Positions 16,834 through 25,598 of a stretch of DNA of 45,316 nt are shown here, piece after piece; the stretch's first letter is position 1, and every line of letters starts with the position of its first letter. The position numbers and the translations under genes are program-made. The notes below the pieces were generated by a model. The model worked only from the letters and a program-made list of their open reading frames with translations, ran no database searches and had not been told where the DNA came from. Origin of the DNA: Chitinophagales bacterium (GTDB lineage Bacteria; Bacteroidota; Bacteroidia; Chitinophagales; JADIYW01); assembly GCA_019694955.1 (NCBI GenBank), contig JAIBAX010000036.1:1-45316 (forward strand), in the 5' to 3' direction.

Positions 16834-16944
16834 ATAGCTATTTTGTATAATGTCCTTTCGTCACAAAGTCTAACGTTTTTTGTGGGTTTATGCGCCAACG
16901 ATGGAAGCGGTACCGTGTACAAGCGTACAGCGTGCCCGGGCGCC
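16834..16944 (+). repeat. Long interspersed repeat containing the 53-bp unit
   Basis: 111-base copy: an AT-rich left part (ATAGCTATTTTGTATAAT...) joined to the GC-rich 53-bp unit at 16892-16944. The left and middle parts repeat 15861-15946; the 53-bp part repeats 6622-6674 inverted. The 276-base gap upstream of thrC holds little else. Confidence 0.85.
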
Positions 16945-17031
16945 CTAGTTTAATTTAAAAACATAAAGTCAAATTAAAGTTCAAATTTCTATACATTCAC
17001 ATACAAATCGCTATTTTGGCAGAAAAAAGAC

Positions 17032-18336
17032 GTGCAACTATATAGTACCAAACATATTTCTCCGGATGTAGATTTGAAAGAGGCAGTTTTAAGAGGGCTT
17101 CCGCCTGATAATGGTTTGTATATGCCTTATGATATTCCGGCATTAGGAAAGGATTTTTTCGAAAACATCGAAGGCATGTGTTTCAATGAAATGGCTGTTC
17201 ATGTCTTTAAAAATTTCGTTGGAGATTATCTGCCGCTTGCCGTTATAGAAAAAATTATTGAAGATGCTTATGATTTTGAAGCGCCTTTAGTTAACGCCGG
17301 TGATTTGTATTTTCAGGAATTATTTCAGGGTCCCACCTTAGCATTTAAGGATTTTGGGGCGAGGTTCATGGGGCGCCTGATGGGTTATTTCCTACAAGAC
17401 AATAACAAACATGTAAATATTCTTGTTGCCACCTCCGGTGACACGGGAAGTGCTGTTGCCCACGGATTCTTGGGTGTGGAAGGGATACATGTCACCATTT
17501 TATATCCCAAAGGTAAGGTTAGTGATATTCAGGAGAAACAATTCACTACATTAGGTCAGAACATTACTGCTTTAGAAATTGATGGCACTTTCGACGACTG
17601 TCAGCATTTGGTAAAAACGGCTTTTCTTGATAAAGAATTGAATGTGCAGTTTACGCTTTCTTCTGCTAACTCTATCAATATCGCGCGATTGATACCGCAA
17701 TCTTTCTATTATTTTTGGGCTTATAAGCAGTTGGAAAACAAGACATTGCCATTAAATTTCTGTGTGCCGAGTGGAAATTTCGGCAACCTTACGGCAGGAT
17801 TATTTGCCAAAAAAATGGGACTACCCATTCATAAAATGATTGCTGCTACGAACAATAATGATATTTTTACAAAGTATATACACACCGGAGATTTCGAACC
17901 ACGTGCTTCTGTAGCGACCATTTCGAACGCTATGGATGTCGGGAATCCTAGCAATTTCTTTAGGGTATTGGATTTCTTCCATAATGATTATGCTCAAATC
18001 AAAGAGAATATCATTGCCTATAGTTTTGACGATGCAACTACCCGAAAAGCGATGTTGGAGGTGTATCAACAGTATCAATATGAGATTTGTCCGCATACTG
18101 CTGTTGGATATTTGGGCATGAAAAAATATCTAGAACAATCCCAAGAGCCTGCCAATAACATCGTTTTGTCAACGGCTCATCCCATAAAATTTGGGGAGAT
18201 AGTAGAACCTGTTTTAGGTCATGTCCCAGACATGCCCGAACGTTTGAAAAAGGCTATTGGTGCTGATAAGCGTTCCATTCCATTAGGGAATGACTTCGAT
18301 GGGTTTAAGCAATGGCTGACGGCACATTTATTATAA
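17032..18336 (+). CDS. thrC: Threonine synthase
   Basis: 434-residue PLP enzyme that converts O-phospho-L-homoserine to L-threonine. The PLP lysine is K106 in GPTLAFKDFGARF, and the phosphate-binding TSGDTGSAVAHGF follows at about residue 136; the CVPSGNFGNLTAG segment near 245 is also typical. N-terminus MQLYSTKHISPDVDLKEAVLRGLPPDNGLYMP is the standard beginning of the fungal/E. coli-like class, which fixes the GTG at 17032 as start. The other threonine genes, thrB and thrA, lie at 34155-37582 on the opposite strand, so the usual thrA-thrB-thrC run has been broken up here. Followed after 9 bases by rlmF. Confidence 0.96.
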   Translation: MQLYSTKHISPDVDLKEAVLRGLPPDNGLYMPYDIPALGKDFFENIEGMCFNEMAVHVFKNFVGDYLPLAVIEKIIEDAYDFEAPLVNAGDLYFQELFQGPTLAFKDFGARFMGRLMGYFLQDNNKHVNILVATSGDTGSAVAHGFLGVEGIHVTILYPKGKVSDIQEKQFTTLGQNITALEIDGTFDDCQHLVKTAFLDKELNVQFTLSSANSINIARLIPQSFYYFWAYKQLENKTLPLNFCVPSGNFGNLTAGLFAKKMGLPIHKMIAATNNNDIFTKYIHTGDFEPRASVATISNAMDVGNPSNFFRVLDFFHNDYAQIKENIIAYSFDDATTRKAMLEVYQQYQYEICPHTAVGYLGMKKYLEQSQEPANNIVLSTAHPIKFGEIVEPVLGHVPDMPERLKKAIGADKRSIPLGNDFDGFKQWLTAHLL

Positions 18337-18345
18337 TATCATACT

Positions 18346-19254
18346 TTGAAAAAAGGGAGTACAGAAAATACTGACATAAAAGAAGGGCTTCATCCTCGCA
18401 ACAAACATAAGTATAAATATGATTTTTCGGCATTATGTAGCAGTTTCCCGCCACTTAAGTCTCATGTGATTCGCAATAACTACGATACCGAGACGATAGA
18501 TTTTAGTGATTTCAAAGCAGTAAAAGCACTCAACAAGGCGCTTCTGTTACACTTTTACGCCCTTCAATACTGGGATATTCCGGTAAATTACTTATGTCCG
18601 GCCATTCCGGGGCGTGCGGATTATATTCACCATCTTGCGGACATACTCAAAGAGCATCCAACCAAGGATCATCCTACTAATATTCTTGATATTGGCGTTG
18701 GTGCCAATTGCATTTACCCCATCATTGGATGTCATGAATATGGTTGGCATTTCGTTGGTACAGATATTGATTCGATAGCCGTTGAGTCTGCGAAGAAGAT
18801 AGTGGAGAAAAACACATTTTTGCGTAATTGTGTTGAAATTAGGAAGCAAAACTATCCAAAACAAATTTTCAAGGGGATTATACAAGTTGGTGAGTATTTT
18901 GATGCAGTAATTTGCAATCCTCCATTCCATTGTTCTGCTAAAGAACGTCGGGAGGTTACGGTACGCAAATGGAAAAATCTGGGCATTCCAACATCGAAAC
19001 AAAGCGCATTAAATTTCGGAGGACAACACCATGAGCTTTGGTGTGCGGGTGGTGAGAAGGCATTTATTCAAAATATGATTGAGGAAAGTCGTCAATATGC
19101 CCATCGGGTAGGTTGGTTTACTACGCTAGTTTCACAGAAATCGAACCTTTCCTACTTACAACATAAGCTTTCAACCGTACGACCTTCTTTAACGAAAACC
19201 ATTGTCATGAGACAAGGTCAGAAGGAAAGCAGGATGATTGCATGGAGGTTCTAA
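18346..19254 (+). CDS. rlmF: 23S rRNA (adenine-1618-N6)-methyltransferase RlmF
   Basis: 302-residue SAM-dependent methyltransferase that makes m6A1618 in 23S rRNA. The N-terminal GLHPRNKHKYKYDF, the VKALNKALLLHFYALQYWDIP stretch, the SAM motif ILDIGVGANCIYPIIG, the catalytic NPPF tetrad (CNPPFHCSAKE) and a closing QGQKESRMIAWRF all match E. coli RlmF closely. The start is a TTG at 18346, 9 bases after thrC stops, consistent with an operon; no in-frame ATG is available before the conserved N-terminus. Two REPIN-like units follow directly after the stop. Confidence 0.96.
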   Translation: MKKGSTENTDIKEGLHPRNKHKYKYDFSALCSSFPPLKSHVIRNNYDTETIDFSDFKAVKALNKALLLHFYALQYWDIPVNYLCPAIPGRADYIHHLADILKEHPTKDHPTNILDIGVGANCIYPIIGCHEYGWHFVGTDIDSIAVESAKKIVEKNTFLRNCVEIRKQNYPKQIFKGIIQVGEYFDAVICNPPFHCSAKERREVTVRKWKNLGIPTSKQSALNFGGQHHELWCAGGEKAFIQNMIEESRQYAHRVGWFTTLVSQKSNLSYLQHKLSTVRPSLTKTIVMRQGQKESRMIAWRF

Positions 19255-19262
19255 GGTGTTTT

Positions 19263-19301
19263 CAACCTCGAGGGTTGGTTATCTTTCAACCTCGAGGGTT
19301 G
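19263..19301. repeat. Paired CAACCTCGAGGGTTG repeat, copy A
   Basis: Two direct copies of the near-palindrome CAACCTCGAGGGTTG separated by a 9-base spacer. A 38-base stretch (19263-19300) is identical to 20082-20119. Immediately follows rlmF; no T-run, so probably not a classic terminator. The rest of 19302-19551 holds short CACAAAG-type direct repeats (19333-19364) and a hairpin element. Confidence 0.88.
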
Positions 19302-19430
19302 ATTCGTCTGCTGATACAACAATTTATAATATCACAAAGTCTCACAAAGAAGACACAAAGTCACCCAAGGGTGTAAATATTTGAACATGGAAATATAGAT
19401 TTTATCAGCGGACTGCTTTATAATAATAAG

Positions 19431-19542
19431 ATGATTTATTTATAAGGTAATCCATTCTTTTTCTTGTGCAGACACGAGAAAATGGAGTTGTATTTTTAGT
19501 ATCGGGCTATTCTATAAATCATCTTGTGATAATTACTTTTGA
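19431..19542 (-). repeat. ~95-bp hairpin element, inverted copy
   Basis: Reverse complement carries the same ordered blocks as 15721-15812 and 33047-33140: CAAAAGTAATTATCA, ATAGAATAGCCC, a TCTCGTGTCTGCACAAGA hairpin core, and GGATTACCTTATAAAT. More diverged than the other two copies. Confidence 0.65.
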
Positions 19543-19551
19543 GATTAAAGG

Positions 19552-20037
19552 TCAATGCATGCAACACAAATACACTTTACTAGTTTTTATGTATGCGTCT
19601 TTATACACCTTCTTAGTCTTTTTTAACTGGCTTTTCAATATGGGGTCATCTTTACTACCGCTACCGATTACGACAAAGTAGTAACCTCTGGCAAAATTCG
19701 TATAGGCATTAGAATATTCTATACTTACATATATGCCATCATCCCAACGCCCTCTTGCCCAATAACAAGTAGTATTTCCTTCTCCTAACATTTGAAGGCA
19801 GGAATCCACGGGTAATGTAAGGCCAATTGAAGTATCGCTTGTGGGCAACAAATCTCTTAGATTAAGTGCTATATTGAACTTAAGTTCTGCCTCCCTTGCT
19901 CGTTTGAGGGCATCATCATAGGATTTATAAGAACCAATAATAAGAAAATCCTTAGGAACAAAACAATCATCCATCGTTTGTCCAAAACCAAGTTGCGCAA
20001 AAACGATAATAGCTATTATTGACAAGTATCTGCTCAT
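19552..20037 (-). CDS. Small secreted protein with SPOR-like features
   Basis: 161 residues with a signal peptide (about 1-19, ending LGFGQT). Residues about 30-52 (DFLIIGSYKSYDDALKRAREAEL) and a second similar stretch near the end (GYYFVVIGSGSKDDPILKSQLKKTKKVYKDAYI) have the beta-alpha-beta pattern of SPOR peptidoglycan-binding repeats, though too divergent for a firm call. Four Cys residues in the mature part could form disulphides. No operon partner: it is isolated between two identical 38-bp repeat modules (19263-19300 and 20082-20119). Function unknown. Confidence 0.7.
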   Translation of the reverse strand: MSRYLSIIAIIVFAQLGFGQTMDDCFVPKDFLIIGSYKSYDDALKRAREAELKFNIALNLRDLLPTSDTSIGLTLPVDSCLQMLGEGNTTCYWARGRWDDGIYVSIEYSNAYTNFARGYYFVVIGSGSKDDPILKSQLKKTKKVYKDAYIKTSKVYLCCMH

Positions 20038-20081
20038 GTAGTAAAATTACGTAAGATTTTACTAATTTGCATTACGAAAAT

Positions 20082-20119
20082 CAACCTCGAGGGTTGGTTA
20101 TCTTTCAACCTCGAGGGTT
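20082..20119. repeat. Paired CAACCTCGAGGGTTG repeat, copy B
   Basis: Identical over 38 bases to 19263-19300 and in the same orientation. Its right end supplies the TAA stop codon (20118-20120 on the minus strand) of the endonuclease V-like gene. Confidence 0.88.
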
Positions 20120-20618
20120 AACGGCGCGTCTGTTGATCCAACAATTTTAGAAGTTCTGGGATTCTATACTTTCCGTACATCATCCTAATATTTTCGGCGG
20201 CATCATCTACTGAAGTGCCTATAGCTGTAACATATAATGGTCGCTGACTATCGCCTCGTAAGGCTGCTCTTTTCAGCTGATGGATGGGTGCGAAATTGGA
20301 TTTAGCTACACCAATAACGGGAATTTTTTGTTGAAGGTATTCAAACAGGTGTGCACCTAACCCCGGTTTTCCTGCATCATCTAATACAACGAATCCATCG
20401 ATAATAATTGCCTCAATGTCGTCTAACGGCACTTGCCTTAACAGGCTGACAATGCACGGCAATTCTCTTTTATAGAAGGCACCCGGCTCATAATCATCCG
20501 GAATATCCTTAACTTCAGAGAAAACTTGCGCTGGCTTCTCATCTGTCCATTGCCGAAATGTGAGACATACTGTTTTTGCACTGCGCTCATAATAATATGT
20601 ATCAAAAGCCAGTATCAT
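20118..20618 (-). CDS. Endonuclease V-like protein (short form)
   Basis: 166-residue protein resembling endonuclease V, which nicks DNA or RNA near inosine. The three acidic residues of the RNase H-like core appear conserved: D6 in ILAFDTYYY, E52 in YEPGAFYKRE, and D74 in IIIDGFVVL; the helix GKPGLGAHLFEYLQQKIPVIGVAKSNF is also typical. It is about 55 residues shorter than E. coli Nfi (about 220) and lacks a clear C-terminal catalytic His region. The start codon abuts the stop of the bpX6-like gene with no gap, so it is the last gene of the MoxR-vWA operon. It may be a nuclease effector of that system or just a co-transcribed repair enzyme. Confidence 0.75.
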   Translation of the reverse strand: MILAFDTYYYERSAKTVCLTFRQWTDEKPAQVFSEVKDIPDDYEPGAFYKRELPCIVSLLRQVPLDDIEAIIIDGFVVLDDAGKPGLGAHLFEYLQQKIPVIGVAKSNFAPIHQLKRAALRGDSQRPLYVTAIGTSVDDAAENIRMMYGKYRIPELLKLLDQQTRR

Positions 20619-22334
20619 TTATTTCCTCTTTTTTGTCTGAAAATGTGCGATATCCTTTTTGATATGGGTATTTACTTCGTTAAATGAGGTGAGTTCGGAA
20701 ACGATTTTTGGGTTTATAGTGGCTTGTTTTGAAACAATGTGGTACGCCATTTCGCGTAGTTTATCTGAAAAATCAGGTTTGCGTTTGAATTCGTGTTTTA
20801 TGGATTGTAAGAAGTATTCTCTATTGTTGGTTGTCAGCGTTGTTTCGTACACATATTCAATTTCCTTTTCCAATTCCTTGTCATCATCAATATTGGAGAA
20901 ATAGTTATTCAAGCAATTAACAGCATCTTTATTTTCCGTCCATCCTTGCATTAAAAGGGATTGCCCTTTCATTGGACTGAGCATCTTATTGCGATAAATG
21001 AGTGCCGCTTTAACATATTGATGATTAAGTTTATAGTTATCTACCACTTTTTCATAGTAGATATCGGCTTTTTTTCTTTTATTTATTTGCACATATAAAT
21101 CGCCAACACGCTCATTTTCATTTAACTCTATGAAAATATTTATAGCTTCCTGCATCATATTTCCTTTCTCATAGCATTCTGCGGCTTTGTACTTGTTCTT
21201 CACAAAATCTAAATAAATTGCTGCTGCCTCTTGATAGCATTTTCCACCTTCTAGGGTTTCTGCCGCTTTATAATGATTTTTAAGCAATTTCATATACACA
21301 AATGCTGCTTTATGGTAATCTTTCTTCTGTATATAATCCTGTGCCATATCGTTATACTTCTTTTGCAGTTGGTAAAAACCATCCCCTAAATTTACGGAGC
21401 CTCCATTGCCGGAAACTTTTAGGTTATTGCCAAACAAATTGAATTTTTGCCATATAGGTGATATAGTTAACTCCGCAGCCTGACCTCCTCTGCCGGTACC
21501 TTGCTCATCTAGGGGTATGGCATAGCGAAGCGCTTCATCCGGATCTTCTTCCAACATGCGCATCAACCGCTGCAACTCATTCTGATTCCTTTTTTCTAAG
21601 TCTTCTAAATTCGACATCATATTATCACCAAAGGTTGGTTCATTTCCTGTCAGCTTACCCCAAAATCGCTCTAATGATTCAAGGAACTCGGATTTTTCAT
21701 ATTCTATACTTTTATTATCGGTATCTTTCTGATTAAAAAAGCGCTCTAGGAAGGTTTTCTTTACTTTTTCGGTGGTGGTCAGGGGTTTCTCTTCAATTTC
21801 TTTTACTTTTTGTGGAAATGTTTCCTCAAGCTGGCGAATGATTTCTTCTTTTGGGACGGGAATTACCTGAAAACGCTGAATAGTCATAGGTACAAATATG
21901 GAGGGCTCAGGTTTCTGCACGACACTTGTACTCAATGGCAAATCATCTAAATAATCTTCCCAACATATTGGATCGCCAAGTGCTGCAAGGCCGATTTGCG
22001 GATGATAAACATGTACATTTCCCGAAAGAAGTTTGTCGATTTCTTCTACATCTATATTTGGAAACAGTACCGATTTTTCGCCAAGATAAATATGGCTGGT
22101 TACACGCTGAGCGTATTCATGCTTTCCAATATCTCCGGGATGTCCATTTGTGACCACCAAACAACCCCAGACGGAATTTGGTTGTGTGTCCGGAATCGGA
22201 AACACGTCCAAAGTCGAAACATCCATATGCAACATTTGAAGTGCTGACAGCCAATCTTTTATAAGTGATGATTTTATTAAAAAACCACCAACGGGGTAGC
22301 TGTTTTTATGATGTGGCTTAATTTTTAACTCCAT
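20619..22334 (-). CDS. bpX6-like accessory protein with helical repeats
   Basis: 571 residues, cytoplasmic, no signal peptide. An N-terminal domain (about 1-170: SYPVGGFLIKSS, WGCLVVTNGH, QIGLAALGDPICWEDYL) resembles bpX6 of MoxR-vWA-beta-propeller ternary systems. A charged linker rich in Glu and Lys (about 170-320) leads to a run of TPR-like helical hairpins (about 335-480) with a recurring Y-x-x-AA pattern: DYHKAAFVYMKLL, CYQEAAAIYLDFV, KYKAAECYEKG. Such repeats suggest a scaffold for partner binding. Its start overlaps the stop of the vWA gene by 17 bases. The bpX6 label is by resemblance from memory; the TPR-like part is directly visible. Confidence 0.65.
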   Translation of the reverse strand: MELKIKPHHKNSYPVGGFLIKSSLIKDWLSALQMLHMDVSTLDVFPIPDTQPNSVWGCLVVTNGHPGDIGKHEYAQRVTSHIYLGEKSVLFPNIDVEEIDKLLSGNVHVYHPQIGLAALGDPICWEDYLDDLPLSTSVVQKPEPSIFVPMTIQRFQVIPVPKEEIIRQLEETFPQKVKEIEEKPLTTTEKVKKTFLERFFNQKDTDNKSIEYEKSEFLESLERFWGKLTGNEPTFGDNMMSNLEDLEKRNQNELQRLMRMLEEDPDEALRYAIPLDEQGTGRGGQAAELTISPIWQKFNLFGNNLKVSGNGGSVNLGDGFYQLQKKYNDMAQDYIQKKDYHKAAFVYMKLLKNHYKAAETLEGGKCYQEAAAIYLDFVKNKYKAAECYEKGNMMQEAINIFIELNENERVGDLYVQINKRKKADIYYEKVVDNYKLNHQYVKAALIYRNKMLSPMKGQSLLMQGWTENKDAVNCLNNYFSNIDDDKELEKEIEYVYETTLTTNNREYFLQSIKHEFKRKPDFSDKLREMAYHIVSKQATINPKIVSELTSFNEVNTHIKKDIAHFQTKKRK

Positions 22335-24855
22335 GGTTCACTATATTTAAAATAAAAGCTTCAATATACTTGGAATAAAACTCATTAGACGGAATTTCAA
22401 CCAGTTCTTTTGTTTGGGTTAACGGAAGTTGTGCATCCACAACATCTACTTCTACTTGTATATACTCAAATTCTTTCTTTATCTCTAAAGCGTCCAGTTT
22501 TGAATAGGAGGTTGCCACCCTTGAAGGAAAGCTTTCCATAAGCACTTTAGATTCAGCTAATCCAGTACCCGAATATTTCTTAACCAACTTTATACATTCC
22601 AACTTCTTTTCGCCCACTTTCTTTAAAACAACATCATACCTCTTTTCTCGGTAATAATATAGATTACCGGCAAAATGATCTTGCGTCGCAACACCTAGTT
22701 TTGTTTCTAATACCAAAGGTATATAAATACTTGGTATTGCCAGGTTAATGCTCCTCAGCAATGCCACGCCTGTTTTACTTATTTCGATAAAACTGCCATC
22801 AGGGAAGCTAAATACATGCTGCTCATCTCGTTTGGCCCTGATGTTATGGGAATAAAGTTTTGTCTTATATAGTGAGATTTCATCCTGACCAAATAATGAA
22901 AGTTCATGAATATTGAAGACAAGTCCATTTCCTTGATTAATAAATACTTCTTTTACATTTTTGAGGTATGATTTCTGATAAAACCGCTGTCCCAACTGAT
23001 TCAGTTCTTCGCTTCTTTTTTCGAACATATTCCTGTTGAAAACGCCCATATTAAGAATATTTCCTGACAAATCAATAGCCCAAGCGCCTTTTTCATTGAG
23101 GTGTACAAAGCAGTCATTGGCAAAAATAAAGCTTCTTCTGACGTAACTATATTTCCAGTGATCGAACACTACTTCAATGGTTTTTTGTGTTTGCAAGTTG
23201 ATGATGGTAGCCTTTTTTGAATAATTATAGTATACCAGCAAATAATGGTCACCTGAAGATGCGAGACCAATTTCAAAATCTGCGCTCATGAAAGGCAATT
23301 TTTCATATACCAATTCCCAGCCTTTATTAGAGGTTTTATTTGGTTTATCATGCCACCTGAAAACCATTTTATTTGTTGATATTAAGAATATCTGTCCATC
23401 GGATGTGGATAGCATCTCTTTAACATCTGTTGGCTTCGGAAATAATATAGGTATTTCTGACTCTAAAGATGTTGATTTCTTCTTTGTCCCCTCAATGGTT
23501 TCTCTTTTTGTTGTTGCCCATAACTCTTGTAAGGGAAGTTTAAGGTGTTGCAAGTGCTTTTTGCTATTTTGTTGCCGTTTGTAAACGTCTATATTCCCTT
23601 CTTCATCTGTATAAATCCAGTAATTAATACTGCCTGAATAGTCACTCATCAATTGCTGCATTGAGGGTTGCTTTACTACCGAAGCCGCTGTAATAAAGAA
23701 TATTTCAACATTTCCCAATTCAGCTTGTTCTTTCAGAAATGAAATAATGCCCTGTGATGGTTCCAATGCCACATCTGTTATTTGTTGGGCAGCAGCAATT
23801 TGTTCTACTTTATCTATCCCAATGGGATGGTAGTTTGTGCCAACTAAATATGCAAAACATTCGATATCCGTCTTAGGGTGTTTAGCGATAGCTAACATGG
23901 CTGCGAAAGATATGATTTTGGGATTTCCCCAATTTTTTAGGGTAATATCAATAAGAATAATTCTTTTTAAGTCGTTGGTATTTGGTGGAATTTCGCGATG
24001 TATATACAAAGCCTCATTATTTGCTAAACGTGACATGAAAACCAAATCATCATTGGCAAATTCTGAGATGAGGAGTTTGTCAAAATCTCCCTTATTGGTT
24101 AAATCAGAAATGCCACCAAGTGGTTGTTGGCTAGGCATTACACTATGTACAGGAATATTTAACCCGCTCCAGATGCGTTTCACCAATGATCCTATATGGA
24201 AGGTGTTTTGGTATTCAACCAGCTGTTCAATAAAATCGGGCTTTAGTTGTTCATTGCCGTCATTCTTCTCTAAAAGTAATTCTTCATCTACTTCTGGAAT
24301 ATCTGTTACTCTTTGGATGATATACTCAGTTGTAGGAAATTTTCTTCCTAGTAAGGCGATGGTTCTTAGGCTTTTATAGCATTCACTAGAAGTTAAATCG
24401 GCTTTCTCCACAAATACGCGCTTATTCAAAGCCTTATAGTTCAAAGTATCACTGATTTTTTTCGCCTGCCTTATCGATACCATATTGTGGCAATCGGCAA
24501 AGATGGTCTGAAATAAACGTAGGCGCAGTGAACCACTTTTATAAGGTTCGGGAACTTTTGAAAGTATTTCGAGGAATCCCATTGCCTCGTTAGATTCAGG
24601 TATGGTCATTCCATTGGCTCTCCAGATATGTGTTACTTTCTCAAAAGATCGTTCTACATCCGTTCCGGTTGCTATTAAAGCCAAGACCAAAGAACCAAAG
24701 GGTGGCAAGCCTGTTTCTGAAAGATACTGAATAATTTCCTTTAGGTATTCCTTATAAGCAATGGTTCTACCCTCCGGTATGGCAATAACAGTCCCTCTAT
24801 CTTCCCAATGCCAAAAATACCCGTTGTATGCCTTTAAATATTCTTCAGCTGTCAT
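22318..24855 (-). CDS. vWA-beta-propeller protein of a MoxR ternary system
   Basis: 845 residues, cytoplasmic. N-terminal helical region (about 1-280), then a von Willebrand A domain (about 285-440) beginning LKRIILIDITLKNWGNPKIISFAAMLAI; the metal site is degenerate because D-x-S-x-S is replaced by DITLK. From about residue 470 to 780 come repeated beta-strand blades with phrases such as MLSTSDGQIFLISTNKMVFRW and FSFPDGSFIEISKTGVALL, which fit a beta-propeller. MoxR ATPases typically work with a vWA partner as chaperone-like remodellers; the propeller fusion is the hallmark of the bpX ternary class. ATGA overlap (24852-24855) with the preceding gene supports translational coupling. Confidence 0.78.
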   Translation of the reverse strand: MTAEEYLKAYNGYFWHWEDRGTVIAIPEGRTIAYKEYLKEIIQYLSETGLPPFGSLVLALIATGTDVERSFEKVTHIWRANGMTIPESNEAMGFLEILSKVPEPYKSGSLRLRLFQTIFADCHNMVSIRQAKKISDTLNYKALNKRVFVEKADLTSSECYKSLRTIALLGRKFPTTEYIIQRVTDIPEVDEELLLEKNDGNEQLKPDFIEQLVEYQNTFHIGSLVKRIWSGLNIPVHSVMPSQQPLGGISDLTNKGDFDKLLISEFANDDLVFMSRLANNEALYIHREIPPNTNDLKRIILIDITLKNWGNPKIISFAAMLAIAKHPKTDIECFAYLVGTNYHPIGIDKVEQIAAAQQITDVALEPSQGIISFLKEQAELGNVEIFFITAASVVKQPSMQQLMSDYSGSINYWIYTDEEGNIDVYKRQQNSKKHLQHLKLPLQELWATTKRETIEGTKKKSTSLESEIPILFPKPTDVKEMLSTSDGQIFLISTNKMVFRWHDKPNKTSNKGWELVYEKLPFMSADFEIGLASSGDHYLLVYYNYSKKATIINLQTQKTIEVVFDHWKYSYVRRSFIFANDCFVHLNEKGAWAIDLSGNILNMGVFNRNMFEKRSEELNQLGQRFYQKSYLKNVKEVFINQGNGLVFNIHELSLFGQDEISLYKTKLYSHNIRAKRDEQHVFSFPDGSFIEISKTGVALLRSINLAIPSIYIPLVLETKLGVATQDHFAGNLYYYREKRYDVVLKKVGEKKLECIKLVKKYSGTGLAESKVLMESFPSRVATSYSKLDALEIKKEFEYIQVEVDVVDAQLPLTQTKELVEIPSNEFYSKYIEAFILNIVNHGVKN

Positions 24856-25598
24856 GACCTTATTTTGCCTATTTTTAAATAAGTCATTCTAAATGAACTT
24901 AGGGTAAGCGGTTCGATATCTTTTTTGGGTAACAAAAAATGGGTGTCATTTTTATTCCACATCACCCAATACATGCTGTCGGGATTAATTTTATACTGAA
25001 TATATCTTGATAAGATAGGTAACTGAAAATCATATCCTGTTGGCAACAAATGTCCGTTTCTATTCCAAAATGTTTCTCCTACGATGGGCAGAAGCGGTTT
25101 ACCCAAAATTATAGCATCATTTCTGTTTAACACTGCCCATGAAAGTTTTTGCAGCCTAATAGCCGGGGCTGTCTCCAAATATGCCTTCATGTCCGACAGG
25201 GATGCTATCATAGCAACAGCGTCTGCTTCCGTTTCCGTAGGCACTAATTTAATGGGTACTTTTTCTTGGATTCCGAAGAAATTATGGTTAAATGAAGGCA
25301 ACGCAATGGGTAATGCCCTTTCGATGGGTGTCCATAGAAATGAGGGAATATTCCTTTCCGGCAACAAGCTATCGAGTAAGTGCAGCTTACTGTTCTTACT
25401 TTGGTACAATGTTTTATAAGGTATACTTTTTACCTCTACAGATTTTATCTGGGTGGGTGTAAAATCTCTCACCCAAACTTCATCACTGACGAATGCAACT
25501 CTCAGGTTTTTCCATGACCTGATGGCAGCCAAATCATCTTTGTGGCTAGTGTTGGTTAATAGGAAATAGCCTATATCGTTTGTAGTATCTTTTTCCAT
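24852..25598 (-). CDS. bpX-family accessory protein of the MoxR-vWA operon
   Basis: 248 residues, no signal peptide or membrane helix. Begins with an alpha/beta segment (DIGYFLLTNTSHKDDLAAIRSWKNLRVAFVSDEVWVRDF), has a middle region with SFLWTPIERALPIALPSFNHNFFG, and ends with WNRNGHLLPTGYDFQLPILSRYI and a beta-hairpin containing YWVMWNKNDTHFLLP. The arrangement recalls one of the small bpX accessory domains (bpX2- or bpX5-like; I cannot decide which). It overlaps the MoxR gene by 28 bases and the vWA gene by 4, so it is certainly part of the operon. Its biochemical role is unknown. Confidence 0.62.
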   Translation of the reverse strand: MEKDTTNDIGYFLLTNTSHKDDLAAIRSWKNLRVAFVSDEVWVRDFTPTQIKSVEVKSIPYKTLYQSKNSKLHLLDSLLPERNIPSFLWTPIERALPIALPSFNHNFFGIQEKVPIKLVPTETEADAVAMIASLSDMKAYLETAPAIRLQKLSWAVLNRNDAIILGKPLLPIVGETFWNRNGHLLPTGYDFQLPILSRYIQYKINPDSMYWVMWNKNDTHFLLPKKDIEPLTLSSFRMTYLKIGKIRS

